A program made the position numbers and the translations under genes. A stretch of DNA of 16,011 bases from Willaertia magna (Eukaryota > Heterolobosea > Eutetramitea > Acrasida > Naegleriidae). Below are positions 1-7,932 of this stretch, piece by piece. Location: contig CADWAF010000610.1 in assembly GCA_902984215.1 (NCBI GenBank), forward strand, positions 1 to 16,011, given 5' to 3'. The notes under the pieces are model-generated. The model had not been told where the DNA came from. It saw nothing but the letters and a program-made list of their open reading frames with translations, and made no database searches. Each line of letters begins with the position of its first letter. Positions within the stretch are counted from its first letter, which is position 1.

Positions 1-249
1 TTATAAATAAATACATTTACAGTAAGCACTTTTAAATAACTTTAAACATTTTGTAAAATATAATTTTTAAATAAATAATAGTTTAAAATTTAAATCTGAA
101 CTATATATAGTTACTCTTATTTATTAAATAATTTACAAATAAAAAATTTTATTATAATAAAGCAACAAGAAAGTGTTTCTAAAATAATTATTTGTGTCTA
201 GAAAAATAATAAAATTGTAATTTTGTATAAATTAATAGTACATAATAAT
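1..249. other. AT-rich stretch, no gene recognised
   Basis: This end of the window is AT-rich and shows no protein-like frame under the standard or the reassigned code that I would defend. It may be the 5' flank of the cysteine-rich fragment that follows, or part of a gene continuing outside the window. Confidence 0.4.
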
Positions 250-650
250 GTTAATCAGGTTAGATGGGTTGTTTGTTCAGTTTTTTTGAAAAGAATTGAA
301 CGACTGTATCGTTTATAGTTGTGAAGAGTTAAATAATTGTAATGGACAGGGTATTTGCTGTAGAAATAATATTGTAAATGCAATAATTGTTTAAATCATA
401 GTTGTTGTACTGATGCTAATATTTGTTATAGTTATGGCTCTGAATGGAAAAGGTTCAAGTAATTGTTTACAATTTGAATCACTTAGATAACGGTTTAAAC
501 TACAGGTTAACAAAGAATATTGTAATGTCATTGTTTCTAGAAATGTTTAAATTTATAAATTGTATAAATTTTTGTAATCTAATATAAACTGTTGTTATTT
601 GATCTTTGACGAATAACAAAGTTATTTAAATATTGATTATTGTAACAAAT
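250..650 (+). CDS. Cysteine-rich, EGF-like protein fragment (partial)
   Basis: Two overlapping frames read as a cysteine-rich protein when TAA/TAG and TGA are treated as sense. The first (about 250-370) contains the string SCEELNNCNGQGICC, whose C-x-x-C-N-G-x-G-x-C spacing recalls EGF-like modules. A one-base shift near 370-385 leads into CKCNNCLNHSCC followed by TDANICYSYGSEW. Cysteine density is far above anything else in the window. EGF-like modules are usually extracellular and disulphide-bonded, so a secreted or surface protein is the natural inference, but no signal peptide or start codon is visible. The cysteine pattern could also be a zinc-binding region. Start and end are uncertain. 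Confidence 0.3.
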
Positions 651-660
651 ACATCAACAA

Positions 661-1000
661 ATGAAATTTTCAAAAAAAAATTACAAAAAAAATACCTTAA
701 CATTCATTGTATTTCATCATCATTACCCAACAATATAAAACAAGAAAATAACATCAACTTGAGACATCATAAAATCTTTGATTAACAACAAACAAGATCA
801 ACAAATAATTAACAAAATTAAAACAACAACAACAATATAAAAAAAGAAAAATAGAAAATAATTATTTAAATAATAATAATTTACAAGAAAATACTTTACA
901 AAATGATAATGTTACAAAAAACTTTACTAATATTGTTTTTATTGTAAACAATGATGAAAAAAACTATAATTATGACTTTGAAAATATTCAATTAATTTAA
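661..1000 (+). CDS. Asn/Gln/Lys-rich coding fragment, unknown function
   Basis: From about 794 to the TAA at 998-1000 one plus-strand frame is free of radical composition and reads as a hydrophilic protein (for example NVTKNFTNIVFIVNNDEKN), preceded by a short glutamine run at CAA repeats near 822-835. An ATG at 661 lies in another frame, so either the start is elsewhere or a one-base shift intervenes. No domain is recognised. It could be the N-terminal part of a longer gene that lost its remainder, because the minus-strand gene ending at 1245 converges on it. The low complexity makes the call weak. Confidence 0.28.
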
Positions 1001-1066
1001 TTTCTAAAATTAAAGATGAAAAAATCAAAAAATAATTTTGGAAAAATGTAGATATATATAAGAAAA

Positions 1067-1084
1067 TTTAATATTAATATTAAA
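1067..1084. repeat. 18-bp palindrome, exact copy 1
   Basis: Exact copy of the perfect palindrome TTTAATATTAATATTAAA. It lies beyond the 3' end of the minus-strand intron-containing gene and so marks one flank of that locus. A near copy lacking one base sits at 1195-1211. Confidence 0.85.
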
Positions 1085-1244
1085 AAAAACAATGTTGATA
1101 TTAAATAAAAATAGATAATTTTATTAAAATATAAATGAAATTATATGAAATCAAATATTTTAGGATGGCATTTAATATGAATATGAGAATAAATTTTAAT
1201 ATTAATATAAAAAAAATAAATTGTTTTATTAAATTACAAATATT

Positions 1245-4200
1245 TTATCTTTTTATCTTCTTCGATTTGTTGTTTTTATCAATTAAAGTAGATTTATTTT
1301 TATTAGCAAAAAGTTTTTTATATTCTTTATTAACACTTTTTTTGCTTTCATTTTTATTTGTTATTTCATTTATTAGTTACTTAAACTATTTTTTTATGTA
1401 CTTTTTTATTTTATTTTTTTTCTTCTAAACTTCTTCATTATTAATACAGTACATGTTGTACAATTATAAATAAAAGTATTTTATCTTTAAATCTTTAGAT
1501 GCAACAACTATTATAATGCTTTTTATATGTTTGTAAAAATATAAATATTGTTTAACATCAGTTTTAAAATTAATATATGTTTTATCTGTTAATAAAATAA
1601 TAGCAGCAATTGTGTTTATATTTGAATATAAATTGATAATAAGACTTTGAATAGAGGTAAAATTGTAAATTAAGTATATAATTAAATTTATTATCTTTTA
1701 GAATTCATTAATTTCAAAATTTAAACCATACTTCTTAATGAACTTAGACTTAGGAAAAAAAATAAATGATTGTGGATTAGGTTGATAAAATAGAAATTGT
1801 ATTTTTTCTTTATTTTTAAGATCAATACAAATTATGATTATGTATTTAGTTTTATGGTGTACATTTTAATAAAAGTTATATTTGTAAATTTTTACTTATA
1901 TACAAAGAAAAACAGAGATTTTCTTTGAAAAATTATTATTTAATATTAATATTAAGCATGTTTAATATTAATATTAAAAATAAATTTAATAATAATATTA
2001 AATTTACCTATAAAATAAAAGATATATCATAACTATAGAAAAACGTCATTATTGAATTAAAAGAAAAGTCAAAATTAATATTAATATTGTTTAACAATTA
2101 TTTTAATTTATTATTATCAATCTTTTTATCATAAATGTATTCAAAAATATCATACAATAAGTCACAAATAATCAAATCTAACTTTTGTCTACTTTTAAAT
2201 TGGCTTATAAAATATAAAAAGAACAATAAATTATAATAGTTTAACATTGTAATAAAAATATTAATACTAGTTAAAGAATAAAATTTAATTTTTTCATTAA
2301 TAAGAATAACAAATTTATTAATTAGAACCTTAATATCTTTATTTTACTTTGTTCTACTTTTAATTTAATTTTTTTAATTATTTTTATTGTACTTTTTTTT
2401 ATTAGCACTTTTATAAGCATTTTTAATTGTAACATCAAAGAAATTAGAAAATACTTTGTTATAAAAAATTAAAACTTTCTTTAATAATAAGCTGTAATCA
2501 ATAATATAATAAATTTTACTAATATTTAACTTATATAAAGCATTTAATATGTTAAACAAATTCAAAGTCTTAAATAAGAAGCTTTTAAATAGGAATTATA
2601 AAAATATTTAATAAACATTTTCTTCAATATATTTTGTAAAAATATTATTAACAATAAAAAAATTAATACTATTGATAAATTTTCTTTTTATACATTATTT
2701 AACATAAGTAGGATTAAACAATTTTAACATTAAATTAAAACACCTTATTAAAGTTTACAAAACTGTAAAAAAAAATCTATTATATCAACATTAATATTAA
2801 TAAGCTTCATTAATTTACTTTTTAAATCTAATCTCTAGCTATATAATATTTTAATAATTTTTTTCTCTAAAAAATTTAATATTAATATTAAAATAAAAAT
2901 ACTTACATATAGATAAATAATTTTATATTTACTTAACTTTTTTTTATCTTCTTAACTAAACTTTTTATAAAAATACATTTTAACTATTAATACTTTAATG
3001 TTACTATAAACTAAAACAACACAATTTTTAAAACTTCTAATAATATAAGCTATATTCTATAAAATTAAAGTGGTATTTTTTAATTTTTTATGTTTTTTAA
3101 TTAAATAAAAGCTTTTTAATTATTTTTTAATATTTTTCTTAAATCTTATAGTTACAGTTTAATTTAATATTAATATTAAAAAAAAATTTAAATATTAATA
3201 TGAACTTACTTTTTAACTTAATGAGTAATATAATATTAAAATTATTATCTACACTTTTCTTACCATTACTTTACTTATCTGTAATGTTTATTATATGAAT
3301 TATTTTAATATTTCTTAACTGCTCAAATTCTAACAAAATAATAATACATAAAACAAACAATACAACAGAATTAATACTATATTTTTTTATAATCTTCTCT
3401 ATTTCAAAGTTCTAGTACTTGTTTAAAAAATATTTTTTTTATTATTACTTGTTTTTTTTTGAAGAAGCAATTTTTTATAAAAATATTAATTATTTTACTA
3501 CATCAATTATAAATATTGAATTAATAAACTTATAAACCATTGGTATTAAAAAATTAATATTAATATTAAAATAAACTACTTACTTTTAGACCTACGCTTT
3601 GTAGAAGTTTTTTTAATTTTTTTTTTTCTTCCTATTACCCAAAATCTATATTATAGTCTACAAAAAACATTATTATGCTCTCTAAATTTGATAAAAACTT
3701 ATTAATACTTATATTTTGAGTTATTTTTTTGATAAAAGTATACAGATAATTAATAGAAGTATTATTGGAAGGTAAAAAATAATATTAAATGTTGATAAAC
3801 TTAAATTATTAACTAAGTTGACATTATTATGAATTTAATTATTCAAATCTTTATTAAATTCTTCTACTTCCTCAATAATTAAAATAAAAAAATTACTTTC
3901 ATTACCTTTTTTACTAATATTCAGATCCTTTAACTCATTATAGCTGATTTTTTAGATATTTGAAGTAATATAATTATCTTTTTATGTAAAAGATCAAAAT
4001 TTAGCAATAATATTTAAAAATTTAATATTTATATGTAAAAAATGAAAATTGAATTTATTATATGTTGCTAATATGTAGTTAGTAAAATAAAAAATGTATT
4101 ATTTTTCTATGAATAGAAGTATTATAAAAAGATATTTTAATAAAGCTGTTACTAAAAGCTTTTATAATTATAAAAAAAGCTTATCATTAATCTTATTTAA

Positions 4201-4509
4201 TAAAAAATTTAATATTAATATTAAAATTATTAGTACTTACCAATATTATTGTTGATCATTATTTTAGTAGTGTTATCTTAAATAGTGTTTATATAATTAT
4301 TTTTTATGAAAATTAAAACTTTTTTACATTTATTACAACTAATACCCAGAAATGAACGATGTAATTTTTTTAAGATTTCATTTAATATTAAATTTACCTT
4401 ACCCTTCTATCTTTTTGTGATAGAAATAAGTTTGTTTAATGGTTTTTACTTTTTTTGTTTTTTTAGTAACTATTAGACTAGTTTTTATTTGTTATATAAA
4501 ATTAAACAT
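1245..4509 (-). CDS. Multi-exon protein of unknown function
   Basis: Reading the minus strand with TAA/TAG as Gln and TGA as Trp gives a long exon series: exon 1 4509-4403 (ATG at 4509), exon 2 4338-4241, exon 3 4151-3584, exon 4 3528-3210, exon 5 about 3144-2907, exon 6 2762-2008, exon 7 1894-1245. The first three junctions keep phase (2, 1 and 0). Exon 1-2 joins into EGCNKCKK, a possible zinc-binding CxxC. Exon 3 has an in-frame TGA at 3994-3996 (context AKFWSFTQK) and needs one extra T in the A/T run at 3774-3779 to stay open. The frame of exon 5 is ambiguous. The last exon ends in a lysine-rich tail (NKNNKSKKIKR) before TAA 1245-1247, a plausible true stop. A BED-finger-like N-terminus would suit a transposon protein, but I recognise no family. 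The strongest evidence for a gene is frame continuity across introns. Confidence 0.55.
1895..2007 (-). other. Probable intron between exons 6 and 7
   Basis: Starts GTAAAT and ends TATAAG, 113 nt. It holds two copies of the palindrome separated by GCATG (1939-1955 and 1961-1978) and a third one-mismatch copy at 1985-2002. The flanking exons are strongly protein-like but join out of phase by one base, so a splice site or a homopolymer is off by one. Confidence 0.45.
1939..1978. repeat. Two adjacent palindrome copies
   Basis: A 17-bp copy (1939-1955) and an exact 18-bp copy (1961-1978) of TTTAATATTAATATTAAA, separated by GCATG. A one-mismatch third copy follows at 1985-2002. Confidence 0.85.
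2763..2906 (-). other. Probable intron between exons 5 and 6
   Basis: Starts GTAAGT at 2906 and ends in a pyrimidine-rich TTTTTTTTTACAG at 2763, 144 nt. It carries an exact palindrome copy 14 nt inside the donor and a truncated one near the acceptor. Confidence 0.5.
2875..2892. repeat. 18-bp palindrome, exact copy in intron
   Basis: Exact TTTAATATTAATATTAAA, immediately inside the GTAAGT donor at 2906 of the minus-strand gene. A truncated copy is at 2791-2801. Confidence 0.88.
3145..3209 (-). other. Probable intron between exons 4 and 5
   Basis: GTAAGT at 3209; best acceptors are TATAAG ending at 3145 or AAG ending at 3138, giving 65 or 72 nt. It contains an exact palindrome (3163-3180) and a degenerate copy nearer the donor. 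The choice of acceptor decides the frame of exon 5 and is unresolved. Confidence 0.45.
3163..3180. repeat. 18-bp palindrome, exact copy in intron
   Basis: Exact TTTAATATTAATATTAAA inside the minus-strand intron whose GTAAGT donor is at 3209. Confidence 0.88.
3529..3583 (-). other. Intron between exons 3 and 4, phase 0
   Basis: GTAAGT at 3583 to TATAAG at 3529, 55 nt. Removing it joins the frame ending LQSVGLK to the frame beginning FINSIFIIDVV without a phase change. It contains the palindrome with one end mismatch (3553-3570). Confidence 0.55.
4152..4240 (-). other. Intron between exons 2 and 3, phase 1
   Basis: GTAAGT at 4240 to CTTTTAG at 4152, 89 nt. The last base of exon 2 (G) plus TA of exon 3 forms a codon and keeps both long frames open. 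An exact palindrome lies at 4208-4225, 15 nt inside the donor. Confidence 0.6.
4208..4225. repeat. 18-bp palindrome, exact copy in intron
   Basis: Exact TTTAATATTAATATTAAA just inside the GTAAGT donor at 4240 on the minus strand. Confidence 0.88.
4339..4402 (-). other. Intron between exons 1 and 2, phase 2
   Basis: GTAAGG at 4402 to GGGTATTAG at 4339, 64 nt. Splicing completes a glycine codon and creates EGCNKCKK. It contains a shortened 12-bp palindrome, TTTAATATTAAA (4381-4392), close to the donor. Confidence 0.55.
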
Positions 4510-4667
4510 TGATGATAATTAAATATTTAAATTATTGTAGTTACTAAAAAAAATAAATTATTTAACTAGATTTTATTGAATTATTTAAGGTATGATATTA
4601 AAAAGTAAGTATTTTTGTAACTTATAATTAATTTTAATTTTAAAAAGTATCCTATAGATATAAAGTA
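4510..4667. promoter_or_regulatory. Divergent intergenic region
   Basis: About 160 bp between the ATG of the minus-strand multi-exon gene (4509) and the ATG of the plus-strand small protein gene (4668). It should contain both promoters, but I see no recognisable element beyond AT-rich sequence. Confidence 0.3.
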
Positions 4668-5168
4668 ATGCAAAATTTAAAAAAAACAATAAAACTATTC
4701 TTTTATAAAATATTAAAAATACTAAAAATTAAAAATTAATACAGTACTACACAATTGTTTTATTTTATATTATTTTTAAAACAAAATTATGTTATTGCTT
4801 TTTTAAAGTATTTTAATGACTTAGATTTATGGTTTGTATTTATTTTTTATTTTGTTTTATTTAATATTAATATTAAATTTTATTTTGGTTTGCAAATATC
4901 TATTTTTTACAATAAATTAATTTCCTTTAAACAAATTATCAAAGAAAAACTTTATAATAAATTGCATTTCTAAATATATTATAAAGTATTCCACATTGAT
5001 AACTTTAATATTATTTCAACATATCTACATAATTAAATTTTCATATTTCAGTCCTATCTTATAAATTCTTTAAAATTAATATTCCTTTTATTTACAACAA
5101 TCAGTTTTTCTACAATAATTTGTTTGAAAAAGTTTCTTCTAATATGATATAATTTTTATTAATTCTAA
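4668..5168 (+). CDS. Hydrophobic, aromatic-rich small protein, unknown
   Basis: Starting from ATG 4668, one frame runs about 166 codons with a single internal TAA (about 4737-4739) and a TGA at 5145-5147, then meets TAA at 5160-5162 and four consecutive TAA codons at 5166-5177. The protein is rich in Phe, Tyr, Leu and Ile (for example LDLWFVFIFYFVLFNINIKF), so membrane association is possible, though such composition is partly forced by AT richness. An exact palindrome copy (4860-4877) lies inside the frame, which may instead mean an unrecognised intron. No family is recognised. The cluster of stop codons at the end fits termination near the mRNA 3' end in a code without dedicated stops. Confidence 0.4.
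4860..4877. repeat. 18-bp palindrome, exact copy
   Basis: Exact TTTAATATTAATATTAAA. Unlike the other internal copies it is not next to a minus-strand GTAAGT. It lies in the neighbouring plus-strand frame and is the last copy found in the window. Confidence 0.85.
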
Positions 5169-5284
5169 TAATAATAAATAACATTACAATAGTTATTTAC
5201 TAGCTATTTAAAAATTAATTATTATAATTACATCATTACAATAAATATCAGTTACTTGTTTGTTTACAATAATGATTTAGATGA

Positions 5285-5310
5285 ATTACAATAAGTTTAA
5301 TTATTGTAAT
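5285..5310. repeat. Hairpin, 10-bp perfect stem
   Basis: ATTACAATAA (5285-5294) and TTATTGTAAT (5301-5310) are perfect inverted repeats with a GTTTAA loop. It lies just before the shared repeat at 5318. Its role is unknown; it could be an element end or a recombinase site. Confidence 0.6.
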
Positions 5311-5317
5311 AAATTAG

Positions 5318-5374
5318 AAGTTTATGTAAATATGTAACTTTTTTATTTACAAAAAGTAAAAATTATCAAAAAAG
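5318..5374 (+). repeat. Conserved coding repeat, copy 1
   Basis: About 85% identical to 15540-15596. In both copies one frame reads KF(M/I)QICNFF(I/V)YKKQ(K/E)L, with TAA at the same two codons (here 5327-5329 and 5357-5359). The differences are mostly third-position or conservative, as expected of a protein-coding sequence in which TAA is sense. It is probably the tail of a tyrosine-recombinase copy. Confidence 0.65.
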
Positions 5375-5439
5375 CTAACTAGTATTAATAATACAATAAA
5401 TAATACAATAATATACAATTTATACATATTATACAAACT

Positions 5440-6512
5440 ATGTCTCAAAATGACTTAAACAATATTAATGATTCTAAATTATCTAGTTTTTTCAATAAAA
5501 CTTTAAGTTACAACAACAAATCTTGAATTTACTTATTAATAATTAAAGTGTTAATTAAAACCAAAATACAAATAAAAATCTCAATAATAACAATAAAACA
5601 GAGGAGTTACTTAATTTAATTAATAATTTTAGTAACAAAAACAATATAAACACTAAAAAAAACGATTGTATCGCTAAAAACTTAGTGAAAGTTGGTTTTG
5701 TAGTTAAAAAAGTTGAAAAATTTAATATGATAATATTATGGATGCAAAGTAAAGTATAAATTAGTAATAGCTTTAAAATTGAAATAAATTTTAACAATTA
5801 TATTAGTGAGTTCCTTAAAAAGTATAATAGTGTTTTATCCAATCTAAATTATATTAGACTCTTTCTTATTACTAAATGTAAAAAGTTTAAAGAAAAATTA
5901 ATGAAATTAAACTTTTTTATATATAATTTATTAAGCAAAATTCAAATTGCTGTCCTTAAAATAATTGACTTTATTGCTAAAGTAGAATACTATCATTATA
6001 TGTTTCAAATAATTTATTACTTAAGATTGTAAGGTGTAGTTTGTTGTTATTAAGTTGAAATGTTAATCTTAATACAATAATTAAAGCTACTTGTAGTTCT
6101 TTTATTTTAAAAGAACTAACTTAATAGTTTACACTTTAAAAAGAATATTCTAAAATTTGCTTTACCTTTAAACAATTACAATAATGATTACAATATATCT
6201 TCTTTATCGATTGTTATTGCATTAAGTGATAAATTATTTTTTTCAAGAAAATCCTCAAGTAATAGAAGAAAAGTACTTCAATTAAATAATAAAGATATTT
6301 TAGAAAGAAAAATAAATAACAGTAATAGTAGTAACAATAAAAGATCATTGGGATTAGTTTGTGATGGAAATAGAGATATGATTGTTGCAGATGTTTATAA
6401 AGGAATTTTAAAGATTTTCAAATTAAATCTATCAAATGCTCATATTTTCAAACTATAACACCTTTCAAAAGTAACTGTTGTATCGAATGTTGTTGTTAAT
6501 TATATTATTTTT
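5440..6512 (+). CDS. Tyrosine-recombinase-like protein, divergent or decayed
   Basis: ATG 5440 opens MSQNDLNNINDSKLSSFF. After a one-base shift, most simply one T missing in the T run at 5487-5492, a single frame stays protein-like to about 6510. The N-terminal third is Asn/Lys-rich. The C-terminal third resembles the catalytic half of tyrosine recombinases by order rather than by exact residues: a strand-like segment ILKFALPLNN, then SDKLFFSRKSSS, then VYKGILKIFKLNLSNAHIF and HLSK. The last parallels DRHIFGHSLK of the gene at 14643-15500. The expected His-x-x-Arg box is not intact, and I see no convincing first catalytic Arg. TAG 6510-6512 is taken as the end. It could be an unrelated protein; the neighbouring repeat shared with the second recombinase locus supports kinship. 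Confidence 0.42.
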
Positions 6513-6950
6513 TAGAAATTATTTAAAAAATTACAGTTGTTCAAAATGCTTTTAAAACTTCAATTTATTTTTCAAAATATTAGATTTAAAAAAAACTCAT
6601 TTTTAATATTTTAATTATAAAATTAACAAAGACAAACAAACAATCTTCTGTATGGAGGTAGTGATTAAATAGAAAAAAAGAAAAAATATGAAATAGTTGA
6701 ATAAAATATTAATTTTTATTATTAAAATCTTTTATTTTTAAAACACCATTATTATTTTTCTTCCTAAATTTTGTCATCTTAAAAGTTTAAAGTGCAGTAT
6801 AGATTTTAAGCTATTTTTTTTTAATTTTTTGTTCTAAAAATTTTTGATTAGTAGTTTCTGTATGAAAAATATAACTATATTGAGCTCATTTTTTAAAATA
6901 TTAGATATTAGCGACAGAAAAGTACTTTTGTAGCTAAAATTTTGTAAAAA
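6513..6950. other. AT-rich intergenic stretch
   Basis: Nothing recognisable. Protein-like reading fades after about 6550 and resumes at the ATG at 6951. Confidence 0.4.
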
Positions 6951-7560
6951 ATGTTAAAAATTTGATCAGAAAAAGTTTACTAAGAAAATGCAATATATTC
7001 TTTCAAAGATAAATGTTATTTTAGATTTTTTTCAAGATTTAATAAAAGAAAATTGTAAACAATGAAAGAATTATTTATAAAGTTGAATTAATTGTACGAT
7101 TTTTTTGTTTGAAATTGGTTTGTAATAAAGAAAAACATATTTAATAAAATTTAATTCTCAAAACTACAACAACAATACCTTAAAGGAATTCTAAAATTTA
7201 ATAAAACTCAATTTCATAGTACTATTTTTGAAATGATTTAACTAATACTTTTTTTATATTGTAAAATCGAAAACAAAAAGAGTAATTATAGTTTCAAAGT
7301 AGGTATTAGTACTTTAGTATTTAATTTTTTTGAGAATTGTATTAAATTAAAGAGAGGTTTAAAGATAAAATGTTATAACATATTTTTTAGAAGAAGTTTT
7401 GAAGAATTTGTTTTGAAATCTAATCATTGTTCAAATAAATGGAAACAAATACTAAGTTATAATAAGATTAATACTTTTCTTATTGAAAATCAAATTGCCT
7501 CAAATATGTTCAAAAATTATAGTAGAGAGTTCAAATTTTATAAAAGTTTCTATTTTTAGT
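6951..7560 (+). CDS. Unknown protein with ISXO2/Merlin-like segment
   Basis: One frame runs without interruption from ATG 6951 to TAG 7558-7560 (about 200 codons), using TAA/TAG and TGA internally (for example TGA 6963-6965 and a second in DFFVWNWF). The segment TQFHSTIFEMIQLILFLYC, then VGISTLVFNFFENC, resembles the region of ISXO2/Merlin (IS1016-type) transposases that precedes the catalytic domain, where a TxF-S stretch is followed by a helix-turn-helix ending in G-[IV]-S. The downstream DDE part expected in that family, a VEIDES-like motif, is not seen, so the element is truncated or the resemblance is chance. The frame also stays open beyond 7560 under the reassigned code, so the end is a guess. 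Confidence 0.38.
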
Positions 7561-7932
7561 TCTTATTAAACTTAGATAAATTAAAAACCAATAAACTGTT
7601 CATTTTTCAGTGAAAGTATTGTAATAGTTTTATTTAAACCTGTTGTTTAATTTTTCGCTAATAAAAACAATTTTTATTTTGAATCCCGACAAACTAAAAA
7701 CCGTTTTAAGAATTTTTTCAGAAAACTAAATCCTAATAGGCAGAAAAATTTTCAGATTTTTGAAAAAATTTATTAAGAAAAAAATATAATGTCCTAAAAA
7801 CTCATGAAAAAAACATAATATCCTAAAAACTCATAAAAAAAAACACAATATCCTACAAAATACCAAAAACTCAAACTACAATTTGTATAAACAAATTATG
7901 TACAAATTTTAAAGCAATAAAAAAGTAATAGA
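7561..7932. other. Convergent intergenic region
   Basis: Lies between two converging genes. It contains the candidate terminal inverted repeat at 7639-7654, several TTTTCAGA-like words (7710-7765) and a short tandem repeat at 7788-7865. Confidence 0.45.
7788..7865. repeat. Tandem repeat, 29-30 bp unit, about 2.6 copies
   Basis: Units at 7788-7816, 7817-7846 and a partial one from 7847. The core is AAT(G/A)TCCTAAAAACTCAT followed by an A run. It sits just outside the 3' end of the large minus-strand gene. Subterminal direct repeats are typical of EnSpm-type transposons, so it may belong to one. Confidence 0.8.

Larger units (their letters stand above)
5169..5439. other. Non-coding stretch with ATTACAATA motifs
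   Basis: Between two plus-strand genes. It holds several ATTACAATA/TTACAATAA motifs (about 5190, 5235, 5262 and 5285), one of which forms a hairpin, and then the repeat shared with 15540-15596. Confidence 0.4.

Noticed and set aside
1135..1428. 97-codon plus-strand ORF with many Phe/Leu
   Set aside because: It is antisense to the Lys/Asn-rich last exon of the minus-strand gene; Phe/Leu richness is the mirror of Lys/Asn codons.
1067..4877. CRISPR array or origin iterons
   Set aside because: The palindrome copies have irregular spacing, lie inside gene structure next to splice donors, and the DNA is clearly eukaryotic-like.
5555..5797. 80-codon minus-strand ORF
   Set aside because: Antisense to the protein-like plus-strand frame of the gene starting at 5440; hydrophobic shadow composition.
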